A stretch of 64,000 bases of DNA, from assembly GCA_942492025.1 (NCBI GenBank), contig CALODJ010000001.1, positions 332,480-396,479 of the forward strand, in the 5' to 3' direction. The notes under the pieces are model-generated. The model was not told where the DNA came from and did no database searches. It saw only the letters and a list, made by a program, of their open reading frames with translations. Origin of the DNA: JABDQW01 sp942492025 (GTDB lineage: Bacteria; Pseudomonadota; Gammaproteobacteria; SZUA-229). Below are positions 42,473 to 51,554 of the stretch, piece by piece (the stretch's first letter is position 1; each line of letters opens with the position of its first letter). The position numbers were made by a program, and so were the translations under genes.

Positions 42473-42499
42473 CGGCCGTTGGCCATTGTCGCAGGGGTT

Positions 42500-42540
42500 C
42501 GGGGAGTTCCCCGGTATTCATAACAGGGGGCAACCCCGTT
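42500..42540 (+). promoter_or_regulatory. Two short hairpins in the leader of the pilin-like gene
   Basis: CGGGGA-gt-TCCCCG (42500-42513) and AAC-a-GGGG-gcaa-CCCC-GTT (42522-42540) lie between the TIGR03758 and TIGR03745 genes. They may adjust expression of the pilin-like subunit relative to its operon. Confidence 0.35.
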
Positions 42541-42557
42541 ACCTCGGAGAGAAAGTA

Positions 42558-42908
42558 ATGATGAAGAAAGCAGTAAAAAAGGTGGTAACCGCAGCTGGGT
42601 TGCTCGCAGTTACGGCAAGCCAGTCGGTATTGGCGGCGTTGCCGACCCCGGTGGCACCCAGTACCGCGCCCGCAGCCGGTGACTGGATTGGGCTCATTTC
42701 GGGTTACATCAAGGATGGTGGTCTGGTCCTGGGACTGGCGATCGCCGTGCTGGGCTTCCTGTGGATCGCCTATCTCGGTTTCGCCAAGTTCAACGAGGCT
42801 CGCCAGGGCAAGGCCGAATGGGCCGAAGTGGGCGTGCTCGGCATCGTCGGTGCGATCGTGCTGATCTTTGCCAGCTACCTGCTCACCGAAGCCGCGGGCG
42901 TCATCTAA
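42558..42908 (+). CDS. TIGR03745-family pilin-like membrane protein
   Basis: 116 aa. A signal peptide (VVTAAGLLAVTASQSVLAAL) is followed by two hydrophobic segments (GLVLGLAIAVLGFLWIAYLG, GVLGIVGAIVLIFASYLL). Size and topology fit a VirB2/TraA-like pilin, which is how this family is usually interpreted. GGAGAGAAAG lies before the ATG. Confidence 0.82.
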   Translation: MMKKAVKKVVTAAGLLAVTASQSVLAALPTPVAPSTAPAAGDWIGLISGYIKDGGLVLGLAIAVLGFLWIAYLGFAKFNEARQGKAEWAEVGVLGIVGAIVLIFASYLLTEAAGVI

Positions 42909-42911
42909 CCG

Positions 42912-43292
42912 ATGTCGGATCGAGACGACATTCTGGCCGACCGGCTCAATGTGGAGCCGGCGATCTTCAAGGGCTGCTCGTCGTCCGAACTGGGCATCAT
43001 CGTGGGTGTGGCCGCGCTCATCTGGTTACCCGTTAGCCTCCTCCTGGCGGGTTTGATGGGCGCGGTCACCATGGGGTTCGGCATGGCCGGTGTCGGTGTC
43101 GTGGGAACAGTCATCGTTATGGCGGGACTGTTTCAACGCCTGAAACGTGGCCGACCGGATGGCTATTACCAGCAACAGATTGCCATCTGGTTGTCGGACC
43201 ATGGTCTGCGCCGCGCGCCGTTCATTCGGCGCAGTGGCGCCTGGGATATCGGGAGAACACGGTATGCGACGTTACCGCACCGAGATCGATAA
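42912..43292 (+). CDS. TIGR03750-family membrane protein
   Basis: 126 aa: DRLNVEPAIFKGCSSSELGI, a double membrane hairpin (VAALIWLPVSLLLAGLMGAV, GVVGTVIVMAGLFQRLKRGR), and a cytoplasmic tail with RRSGAWDIGRTR. It resembles TraL/VirB3-like pilus assembly proteins. It starts three bases after the pilin-like gene and overlaps the next gene. Confidence 0.85.
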   Translation: MSDRDDILADRLNVEPAIFKGCSSSELGIIVGVAALIWLPVSLLLAGLMGAVTMGFGMAGVGVVGTVIVMAGLFQRLKRGRPDGYYQQQIAIWLSDHGLRRAPFIRRSGAWDIGRTRYATLPHRDR

Positions 43293-43917
43293 CGTTCGCG
43301 CGCACCTGCGCTCACTATGGGTGGTGATCGGCCTCCAGTTCGTCGTGATCCTGGTTCTCTGGTTTGGCTGGAGTCAGGCGCCGAAGCAGTTGACGGTGCA
43401 TGTCCCTCCCGATCTGCGCTCCGGGGCGACGCTCTCGGTCGACGAAGTGCCGGCGGCCAATGTGTACGCCTTTGCCTTTTACATCTTCCAGCAGCTTAAC
43501 CGCTGGCCCGACGATGGAGCCAAGGACTATGGCAAGGCCATCTTCCGCATCTCTCCGTATGTGACGCCGCGATACCGGACGGAACTCATGGCCGACCTGG
43601 AACAGAAAGGCCGCAAGGGTGAGCTGGCCTACCGGGTGCGAGGTGTGCATGAGATTGCCGGACATGGCTACGAGGAACGTCGCGTCGATGTGCTCGCGCC
43701 CGGCGTTTGGGTGGTCTGGCTGGATCTCGATCTGTTCGAGTCGGTGAAAGGCATGACCGTGAAGAAAACCGCCATTCGCTATCCCTTGCGGGTGGTCAGT
43801 CTCGCGGTCGATCCGGAAGCCAATCCCTGGGGGCTGGCGCTGGACGGCTTTGCGAGTGACGGGCCGCGCCGGCTGGAAGAATCGGAACTCGGTGTAGATG
43901 CCGGGCAAGAACAGTAG
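43264..43917 (+). CDS. TIGR03746-family protein (DUF2895, VirB8/TraE-like)
   Basis: 217 aa. One N-terminal span (LWVVIGLQFVVILVLWFGWS) is followed by a periplasmic domain with VYAFAFYIFQQLNRWPDDGA, TPRYRTELMADLEQKGRKGE and GVWVVWLDLDLFESVKGM. Topology equals VirB8/TraE inner-membrane scaffold proteins. I chose the ATG at 43264, overlapping the previous gene. Confidence 0.85.
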   Translation: MRRYRTEIDNVRAHLRSLWVVIGLQFVVILVLWFGWSQAPKQLTVHVPPDLRSGATLSVDEVPAANVYAFAFYIFQQLNRWPDDGAKDYGKAIFRISPYVTPRYRTELMADLEQKGRKGELAYRVRGVHEIAGHGYEERRVDVLAPGVWVVWLDLDLFESVKGMTVKKTAIRYPLRVVSLAVDPEANPWGLALDGFASDGPRRLEESELGVDAGQEQ

Positions 43918-43929
43918 CAGGAGCAACCC

Positions 43930-44727
43930 ATGCGACAAAAACCATCGAACCATTCCGTAATGGCTACTTTGCTGGGCGTGACACTGCTTCTGATGCAGTC
44001 GCTCGTGCATGCCGAGACGGAAGCGCTGGAGCGGATCGAGTGGAAGAAAGCACCGATCCGATTGGAACTCGTGGTTGGTCAGGAACAGCGGATTGAATTT
44101 CCCGCCACAGTAAAGGTGGGTGTGCCGGCCTCGGTTCAGGGTGTGCTGCGCACGCAGAGTGTCAACGGGATGGTCTACCTGTTGGCGCACACGTCCTTCG
44201 GGTCCAACCGGCTCATGGTGCGTGAACTCGATAGTGGGCGTATCTACCTGTTCGATGTCACGGCCACTGAAGATGGTGGGCCGGGCCATCCGATTCAAAT
44301 CTATGTGACGGGTGAACAAGGCAGTGAGAATGATCAGGCGACTGGCGGGCATGAGCCGGAACAGGAGCGGCCCGGCTATATTCAATTGACCCGCTTTGCC
44401 GCCCAGCAGCTCTATGCCCCGGCTCGCCTGGTCAAAGACCAACCCGGTATTGTTCGTGTTCCGGTCAGTCGTGACCCCGTCGATCTGTACCATGGTGGCA
44501 CCGTCGAAGGGGTCCCGCTGGTGGCATGGCGCGCCAAGGGTCTCTATATCACGGCGGTCAAGCTCACCAACCGTACCGAACAGGCGCTAACACTGGATCC
44601 ACGCAACCTTCGCGGCACCTGGCTGACGGCAACCTTTCAGCACCACCGCCTGTTTCCCAAAGGCGATGAGGCTGATACCACGGCCGTTTACCTGATCTCC
44701 GCCCGGCCGTTCGGCGTTTCGCACTAG
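43930..44727 (+). CDS. TIGR03749-family protein (DUF3438, TraK/VirB9-like)
   Basis: 265 aa with a signal peptide (LLGVTLLLMQSLVHAETEA). It contains LERIEWKKAPIRLELVVGQE and SFGSNRLMVRELDSGRIYLF, then ALTLDPRNLRGTWLTATFQH. This strand-rich periplasmic protein fits the TraK/VirB9 outer-membrane-complex role. It precedes the TraB-like gene as in other systems. Confidence 0.85.
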   Translation: MRQKPSNHSVMATLLGVTLLLMQSLVHAETEALERIEWKKAPIRLELVVGQEQRIEFPATVKVGVPASVQGVLRTQSVNGMVYLLAHTSFGSNRLMVRELDSGRIYLFDVTATEDGGPGHPIQIYVTGEQGSENDQATGGHEPEQERPGYIQLTRFAAQQLYAPARLVKDQPGIVRVPVSRDPVDLYHGGTVEGVPLVAWRAKGLYITAVKLTNRTEQALTLDPRNLRGTWLTATFQHHRLFPKGDEADTTAVYLISARPFGVSH

Positions 44728-44735
44728 GGCTTACC

Positions 44736-46136
44736 ATGGCGATTGCAACCTCCAACCGACTCTTACCCCTGCTTGCCGGCGCTGTTGTGCTGATGCTGGT
44801 GTTCGTCACCCTGAAATCCTGTTCGCAGGAACCTGAAGATGCACTCGTTCTGGAGAGCGTACCCCAGGCACCCGCGCCGGATGCGGACAGTCCTGCCGAT
44901 ACCATCAAGACGCTGACGGCCAATGTCGCGTCCATGACCACGGAAGTACAGGCTTTACGCAAGGACAATGACCAGCTGCGCAAAGAGAACCGCGAACTGC
45001 TGGCCAACCGTCACCAGATCGAGGAGAACGTCACAACCCGGGTCAAGCGTGAGCTGCTCTCCCATGAAAAAGACCGGGAGTCACGCGACCGGATCGATGC
45101 CGGTGTGCTTTCTTCCCTGACGGCGCGTGTGGATGCATTGTCCCAGTCACTTTCCCAGCGTTATCCCACCCAAAGTGGCAACGATATCCCGGTGGGTCTG
45201 GGCCTCGATGACGTCGGAGAAGGTGCTGCAACTACTGACAGCCTGATCTGGGTCGAACCGCTGGATGTTGTCGATGATGCTGCGTTAGTGGCCAATGGAA
45301 ACAGCCTGCTGCAAAGGGTAGGCCAGTCCACCGGAGGTGCGTTGACATCGGCTAGTGAAAAGACCGGAAAACTAGCTCAGGAACTCAGCACCGTTCATCC
45401 CGTTTATACGGTTCCCCGTAACGCCACCCTGATCGGTTCGACCGCCATGACGGCCCTGGTCGGCCGGGTGCCTGTGCAGGGACAGGTCCGTGATCCGATG
45501 CCGTTCAAGGTCATCACCGGCGCAGACAATCTGGCCGCCAATGGTCTCACGGTGCCCGGCGTTCAAGGCATGGTGTGGAGTGGAACCGCTGTTGGAGACT
45601 GGACGCTTTCATGTGTGACCGGTCGCCTCGATTCGGTCACCTTCGTCTTTGAGGATGGCACCATCCGAACCATTTCCGGCGACGACCAAGGCAATCAGGG
45701 TGGTGGCGCGGAGAAGCCACTGGGCTGGATCTCGGATGAACAGGGCATTCCCTGCATCACCGGTGAGCGCAAGACCAACGCCCCGGCATTTCTCAGCCAG
45801 CGTATCGGCGTGACGGCCATGCAGGCGGCTGCCGATGCTGCGGCTGCAGCCGAGACCACAACGGTGGTCAGCGACACCGGTGTGGCGACCAACAACGTCA
45901 CCGGCGATACCGGTACCTTCGTGCTGGGCAAGACCCTGTCCGGCGGCAGTGAGGAAGTCTTCGAAGTGGCTGCTGGAACGCCAGTCCCAGAGCTTCGATG
46001 CGGTCTTCGTGCCGGCCGGCACCCGCATTGCCATCCACGTCGACCGTGGAACTCCCCATCGATCTCGATACTCACCGGCAGGAAACTGACTCATGCAAAA
46101 GCCATTGACCCTTATCATCGCGCTCGGCTTGATTAA
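44736..46136 (+). pseudogene. traB: TIGR03752-family protein (TraB/VirB10-like), frameshifted at the C-terminus
   Basis: An N-terminal anchor (LLPLLAGAVVLMLVFVTLKS), a coiled coil (DNDQLRKENRELLANRHQIE) and a VirB10-like barrel with NATLIGSTAMTALVGRVPVQ and GISV-type strands follow one another in one frame to EEVFEVAAGT. The expected ending WLLERQSQSFDAVFVPAGTR is in another frame (one extra G near 45968), and after HVDR a second extra G (near 46046) moves to a third frame (ELPIDLDTHRQETD). The last 50 residues of the uninterrupted frame are therefore wrong. Confidence 0.8.
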
Positions 46137-46455
46137 CCTGGTGCTGGCCGGCTGCGCGAGCACCAAGGAGTCCGTGTTGCCCCAGGACGGTCCTTCCATG
46201 AAAGCGATCTACGAGCAACACACGCAAGAGATGAGCGTACGCGATCCGTTGGCCGTTCGCGAATCGTTGGGTAAGCGTCCGATTGGCGATGGCGCCGATG
46301 CCCTGGCGGGCTATACCCGTGAGGCTTTTGATGAGATCGATACCATCTTTCCACGGCTACCGAATCCGAGCCTGGCGATGTATGTATTCCCCCATCTGGC
46401 GGGTGAGGAGCAGGTGCCGGTGCCCGGCTATGTGACGACCTTTCCCGATGTATGA
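46093..46455 (+). pseudogene. TIGR03751-family lipoprotein, frameshifted near the end
   Basis: 120 aa. The lipobox LAGC is at 18-21 after a hydrophobic leader, then CASTKESVLPQDGPSMKAIY and EEQVPVPGYVTTFP. Removing one C from TTTCCCGATG (about 46442-46446) gives TTFPMYEQVEYALPGEVP with a stop at 46492, the normal family ending. As read, it stops early with DV. It is probably an outer-membrane lipoprotein of the channel (TraV/VirB7-like). Confidence 0.8.
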
Positions 46456-49247
46456 GCAGGTCGAGTATGCCTTGCCCGGCGAAGTGCCGTAGTCAGCAGG
46501 TCGAAGCGCCGGTGAGTGCATGGCGAAGAATCAGCGATTCAGCAACGCAGGCTAAGACGATCCGGCGGAAGACCCGCCGGTCACCACGAAGCAGGTCAAG
46601 CGTCTGTATGATCGCCCACCGTCCTTTACCGATCTGCTGCCCTGGATGGAGTACAACCCGGCACAGCCGCACCTTTCTGCTCGAAGATGGCATCAGTGTG
46701 GGCGCCTTGTTCGAGATCACCCCGGCCGGTACCGAGGCGCGTACACCTGAATTCATGACGCAGTTGCGTGATGCCATCCAGTCCGCGCTGACCGATGCGA
46801 TTCCCGAAGACGACGAAGCACCGTGGATATTGCAGGTCTACGTGCAGGATGAGCCCAGCCTGAAGGAATTTCAGCAAGCAGTTGCGGCTTACGCACAACC
46901 CAAGGCGAGGTGCACAGCGTTCACCCAACATTTCCAGGATACCTTCGCGCAACACCTCGAAAGCATCACGCGCCCCGGTGGGCTGTTCGAGGATACCGCG
47001 GTAACGGGCACGCACTGGCGCGGCCAGGTGCGCCGTGTGCGTGCGACGCTGTACCGACGGTTGAAGGGGAAAGGCAAAACGCCATCCGCGTTCGAGGTCG
47101 AGGAAGCCATGAACGACGTGGCCACCAAGTGGGTGGCCTCACTGGCCTCGGCCGGCATTCAGGTGCGGCGATGCACGGGTAAGGATCTCTACGAGTGGCT
47201 GCTGAAGTGGTTCAATCCGAAACCCGCGATCGCGCAGGGTGATCCCGACAAGCTCCTGGCGTTGGCCCCGTATCCGGGCGACGAGGACCTGCCGTTCGGC
47301 TATGACCTGGCCGAGCGACTCACGCTGACGATGCCGCGCTCGGACAACACAACCGCCACCTGGTGGTTCGATGGCCTGCCGCACACCGTGGTCACGATCC
47401 AGGGCCTGCGGCGGGCACCGGAAGTAGGGCACATGACCGCAGAGCGTCAGGCCGGCGATCACGTCTTCTCGCTGTTTGATCGATTCCCCGAATACACCGT
47501 GATGGTGCTGACCCTGACGGCCAAGCCTCAGGACTTCACCCGCAATCACATCGCCCAGGTCAAACGGGCCGCGGTGGGCGACTCGGCCGAGGCGGCACTG
47601 ACGCGCGAGGATGCCGAGGCCGTGGAACGGGAGATGGCGCAGGGCAACAAGCTCTACCCATTGAACCTGGCCTTCTATCTGCGCGGTGATGATCCGAAAG
47701 CGCTGCGCGCCAACGTCAATCAGTTGAATGCGTTGCTGCTGCCCAACGGCCTGCAACCGATCCTGCAGGAAGCCGATCTGCTGGCACTGGACAGCTATAT
47801 GCGCAACTTGCCGATGGCCTATGACGTCTCGCTGGACAAGTCCAGCCGCCGTTCGCGTCTGGTTTTTTCCAACCACGCGGCGAACCTGCTGCCGGTGTAC
47901 GGTCGTTCGAAAGGAACCGGTCACCCGGGGCTGGTATTCTTCAACCGTGGCGCCGAACCGCTGGCGTTCGACCCGTTGCACCGGGCCGACCGCAAGAAGA
48001 ATGCACATATGCTGATTCTCGGGCCCACCGGGGCGGGCAAATCGGCGCTGCTGGTCTATCTGCTGCAACAAATGGTTGCGGTCTACCGCCCGCGCATCTT
48101 TATCATCGAGGCCGGCGGTTCGTTCTCATTGCTTGGGCAGCACTTTCAGTCCCACGGCGTTACCGTCAACCCGATTACTTTGAATCCGAACGAAGACGTG
48201 AGTCTGCCGCCGTTCGCAGACGCAATACGCGTGCTGGACAAAGAACACCGTCTGCAGCTGTGCACGGACCCGGATGAGCTGACCGATGATGACGAGATCG
48301 AAGACGAAAGCAGCGGCCGGGACATACTCGGCGAGATGGAAATCGCCGCCCGAATCATGATAACCGGCGGTGACGAGCGTGAGGATGCCCGCTTGAGCCG
48401 GGCGGACCGGCTGCTCATCCGCAACGCCATATTCCTCGCCGCCAAGAACGTGAAAGACAGTAAGCGAGACCAGGTGATCACCGAGGACGTGGTCAACGCT
48501 TTACACGAAATCGGTCGCGATCAGGGCCTGCCCGAGCACCGCTGCAACCGGGCGATCGAGATGGGCGATGGCATGGCGTTGTTTTGCTCGGGGCTCGCCG
48601 GCCACTTCTTCAACCGGCCCGGCAAACCCTGGCCGGAGGCCGATGTCACTATTCTCGAGATGGGCATGCTGGCGCGGGAAGGATACGAGGATCAGCTCAC
48701 CGTGGCCTATATTTCCATGATGAGCCACATCAATGATCTGGTGGAACGTCACCAGCACGATGCCCGACCCACCTTGGTGGTGACCGACGAAGGCCACATC
48801 ATCACCACCAACCCATTGTTGGCCCGCTATGTGGTCAAGATCACCAAGATGTGGCGCAAACTCGGCGCCTGGTTCTGGATCGCCACCCAGAACCTGGAAG
48901 ACTTCCCCGACGCCAGCCGCAAGATGCTCAACATGATGGAGTGGTGGCTGTGCCTGGTCATGCCCAAGGAAGAAGTCGAGCAGATCGCCCGCTTCAAGGA
49001 TCTGACCGATGAGCAACGCAGCCTGCTGCTATCGGCGCGCAAGGAACCCGGCAAGTACGTCGAAGGTGTAGTGCTCTCCGATAACCTGGAAGCGCTGTTC
49101 CGCAACGTGCCACCACCGCTATCACTGGCACTCGCCATGACCGAGAAGCACGAGAAGGCGGAGCGCGCAGTTATCATGCGAGAGCGAAACTGCAACGAGC
49201 TGGAAGCTGTTCACGTCATAGCGGAACGGATTGCCAAGAATCGCTGA
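46452..49247 (+). pseudogene. traC: TraC/VirB4-type conjugation ATPase (TIGR03744), damaged N-terminus
   Basis: About 860 aligned residues from FLLEDGISVGALFEITPAG onward are intact. Walker A LILGPTGAGKSALLVYLLQQ is near 522, and RPTLVVTDEGHIITTNPLLA (Walker B) and WFWIATQNLEDFPDASRKML follow. It energises pilus assembly. Upstream, the natural N-terminus starts at ATG 46520 (MAKNQRFSNAG), meets an in-frame TAA at 46553, reopens (TTKQVKRLYDRPPSFTDLLP) and is shifted by one extra C at about 46663. The first 75 residues of the long frame are not native. Confidence 0.85.
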
Positions 49248-49464
49248 TGTTATGGTGACATCGGATTTCCAAAGCTAGTGGACTTGAACGATCCATTATT
49301 CCGCAGCACTGGCTTACTGCTCCAAGGCCGCTTGTGGCGGACTTATGTTCGCGTTTAACCGTTTACTCTGGTTGTGATCAGTAAGTGACTGCCACCAACA
49401 CCAGTGGACGATCGAGCAGAAATAGAAAGTCCTGGTGATGCAGGGTTCCTTACTTCTCAGTTCG

Positions 49465-49513
49465 GCCGATTCTGTTGAAAGTGTGCCTACGGCACACTTT
49501 CAACAGAATCGGC
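49465..49513. terminator. Perfect 23-bp inverted repeat between convergent genes
   Basis: Arms 49465-49487 and 49491-49513 are exactly complementary (GCCGATTCTGTTGAAAGTGT...) with only TAC between them. It lies between traC (plus) and the cargo genes (minus), so a two-way terminator is likely. Upstream, 49248-49464 holds no gene. Confidence 0.6.
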
Positions 49514-49525
49514 ATGAGTGGACAG

Positions 49526-50053
49526 TCAGTTGTGGTTGTAAATATTAGAATACCCTTCTGACCAAAAGTCCGTTAATTCATTTTTGGTACTAAATGCCCT
49601 ATCAGCTTCGCCCTTGCTAGAATATAAACCGAGACCAAAATGGATAAAATGCTTTGATCTTTCATCAAGTTCGATTCCAACAACTAACCATTTATTATCA
49701 GCCCTTTTAGACAAAACCACGATTGATGATTTGTCCTTAAGGATTTTAGATTCAAGCACTGAAAGCTTGGGAAAAATATCATCATGTTCACTATATGCTA
49801 ATACAGCACCAGCCTTTAGATTTTGAAAATAATCATCAAGCGGATCTGATTCACAGTATTCAGGACAGCAAGGGAAATATGCACTTGCTCTCCACATATA
49901 TTGTGCGCACCATGGTGTTAGGGCCAACTCAAGCCCAGGCTCCCCATCAAGACCGACTTCCCACTTTTGAAGTGGTTTGTAAACTCTTTTACTAAAAGAA
50001 CTTTTGCGATTGATTGAGCCAGTAGGTCTTTTAGGTTTTTTATCAGAATTTGC
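49526..50053 (-). CDS. In-frame continuation of the HNH gene after an amber codon
   Basis: This frame is in phase with the HNH gene and open from the TAG at 50054-50056 to 49526. It reads ANSDKKPKRPTGSINRKSSF directly after the TAG, then LALTPWCAQYMWRASAYFPC and SIVVLSKRADNKWLVVGIEL. There is no good start codon before TTG 49927, so a separate gene would be only about 133 aa. The part after the TAG looks like the natural tail of HNH proteins of this kind, so either the gene is broken or the TAG is read through. The distal domain is of unknown function. Confidence 0.5.
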   Translation of the reverse strand, partial: ANSDKKPKRPTGSINRKSSFSKRVYKPLQKWEVGLDGEPGLELALTPWCAQYMWRASAYFPCCPEYCESDPLDDYFQNLKAGAVLAYSEHDDIFPKLSVLESKILKDKSSIVVLSKRADNKWLVVGIELDERSKHFIHFGLGLYSSKGEADRAFSTKNELTDFWSEGYSNIYNHN

Positions 50054-50551
50054 CTAAAGTGACATGCGCGTCATACAGTTTTTAGCTTCTTCTGGTGTTA
50101 CAGTTCGCATCCATTTGAAGTTAGGATCGCCTTGAAAATCTTTTAGCATCGAAGGGTCTTCAAGAAACGCCTCAATGCTACCGCAAAGATATTCAATTTT
50201 TTTACGCGTCACTGGATTATTAAGTGCATTCTCCAAGCGAGTAATCCATCTTAGGTTTTCAGGACGGTTGTTTTGGCGGTTTGTATCAATGTGATCAACT
50301 ACATACGCTAGTGCAGGCGGTGTGCTATGGAACGCTGTTGCAATAATCCTGTGGATACGCTTCTGAGAAATACACAAATAACCGTTTTGGCTATTGAGTT
50401 TGCCAAAAGTCCATTTTCCATCGGTCGGGCGCGGACGTTTACCCTCTCGAGGATGACGCAAGACAGCGCCATTATCACGAACAGAATAACGCTCACCATC
50501 ATAAATACAATCTACCTGGCGCTGGAAACCATCTACGCTGACTTTCATCAT
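50054..50551 (-). CDS. HNH endonuclease (NUMOD4/HNH_3 type)
   Basis: About 165 aa from ATG 50551, whose start overlaps the stop of the upstream gene (ATGATGA). The HNH core is ISQKRIHRIIATAFHSTPPA then AYVVDHIDTNRQNNRPENLR, with WITRLENALNN after it, as in phage and homing-type HNH_3 nucleases. It ends at TAG with NCMTRMSL. The same frame stays open for another 176 codons. It sits inside the transfer cluster as cargo with the gene upstream. Confidence 0.75.
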   Translation of the reverse strand: MMKVSVDGFQRQVDCIYDGERYSVRDNGAVLRHPREGKRPRPTDGKWTFGKLNSQNGYLCISQKRIHRIIATAFHSTPPALAYVVDHIDTNRQNNRPENLRWITRLENALNNPVTRKKIEYLCGSIEAFLEDPSMLKDFQGDPNFKWMRTVTPEEAKNCMTRMSL

Positions 50552-51201
50552 AGCTGCACCCCCATAGACTCTAGTGTTCTGCGTGCAGCCCCAGTCCATT
50601 GTTCAACAGAAACCTGTGGCTTGCCATAACCAATATGCCCCGCTACGCGTGGGAGATTGATAGTAGTTTTACCATCACCAAGCATCTCTCCAGTGGAAGT
50701 ACGACGAGAGTGTAAGACAGTTAATAACACACCATTTTCTGCAATCTTAACGTCTACGATATGATGCATAGGAACGTCGCGGTAGAACTTGAATACATTC
50801 TGGAATGCGTCGTTATTCTCAACCAAATGTTTTGCCAGCTTCTCAAAACTTCTAAATGGGGGGTATGGGCTCGCCCACCATTCATCTGAAAATAGAGAAT
50901 CGTAGATCGCTTGGCCTAGTGTGTAATTATCAGGCAGCTCGGATGAAAATCCTTGGAGGCTGTTTCGTCGCTGATCGATAAAATCATCAGAGGTCATTAC
51001 GACAATTTCGGCCTGACCCAGATTGCTGATGGGATATTTTGTATCTGCCAGCATGGCGTTTTTGGATGAATAGCCAAAGAACGCGGCCACAAGCTCATGT
51101 GCGTGAGCGGCTTTCAACTTGATGTCATATTTTTCTTTGGAAAAAGTGCGTAAAGAATCCGCACATAGTTTGGAAATGTCGTGTTGCATGGCAACCTCCA
51201 A
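50548..51201 (-). CDS. Hypothetical cargo protein upstream of HNH gene
   Basis: 217 aa. A conserved-looking N-terminal part (KLKAAHAHELVAAFFGYSSK, NAMLADTKYPISNLGQAEIV) is followed by LPDNYTLGQAIYDSLFSDEW and VLLTVLHSRRTSTGEMLGDG. No enzyme motif or membrane span. The stop overlaps the HNH start, so the two are translationally coupled. ATGs at 51201 and 51189 are both possible. Confidence 0.65.
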   Translation of the reverse strand: MEVAMQHDISKLCADSLRTFSKEKYDIKLKAAHAHELVAAFFGYSSKNAMLADTKYPISNLGQAEIVVMTSDDFIDQRRNSLQGFSSELPDNYTLGQAIYDSLFSDEWWASPYPPFRSFEKLAKHLVENNDAFQNVFKFYRDVPMHHIVDVKIAENGVLLTVLHSRRTSTGEMLGDGKTTINLPRVAGHIGYGKPQVSVEQWTGAARRTLESMGVQL

Positions 51202-51391
51202 TAAACTTGGCTGGGCTTTAAGTTCGGTTGTCGTGAGCGTTCATCACAACCATGCCAGCGGTTTAATAGAGATTCACCAAGCGGCAAGTGGTTTTGCAGT
51301 AGTATCGTCTTTTCGGGCGCTCACACCTGAGGCATTCGATTCCTTTCGAAAGAGTATGGCAATGATTCGAAAAATTCAAGCCCAAAACTGA
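51185..51391 (+). CDS. Possible small protein, divergent from cargo genes
   Basis: 68 aa from ATG 51185: ATSNKLGWALSSVVVSVHHN, then SGLIEIHQAASGFAVVSSFR and AFDSFRKSMAMIRKIQAQN. It looks protein-like but overlaps the start of the opposite gene and has no clear ribosome site. It could equally be the 3' remnant of a longer gene. Confidence 0.3.
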   Translation, partial: CMATSNKLGWALSSVVVSVHHNHASGLIEIHQAASGFAVVSSFRALTPEAFDSFRKSMAMIRKIQAQN

Positions 51392-51554
51392 AATATCTTT
51401 CGGCTTACGCATAATGATAATTATTCATAGTCACAAATCGTTCTGAAATAGTAAAGTCCAAAACCACGCCGCATCTTGATTGGATTTCCCATTCACTGAG
51501 TCGGCCACGCGAGGCACAGTAGCCCATCTCTTTCTCCGTGGTCCTTTCCTGTCA
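51392..51554. other. Gap between cargo and TIGR03757 gene
   Basis: I see no gene. The bases near 51470-51500 (GATTGGATTTCCCATTCA) resemble those before the RAQPRD gene at 41855-41870, so a repeated control element is possible. Confidence 0.3.

Noticed and set aside
43315..44493. Long open frame of 392 codons on the minus strand opposite the TIGR03746 and TIGR03749 genes.
   Set aside because: Both plus-strand genes are recognisable family members, and the antisense product has no recognisable motifs; it is a composition effect.
47139..48071. 310-codon open frame on the minus strand opposite traC.
   Set aside because: It lies fully within the conserved traC core and has no recognisable protein features.
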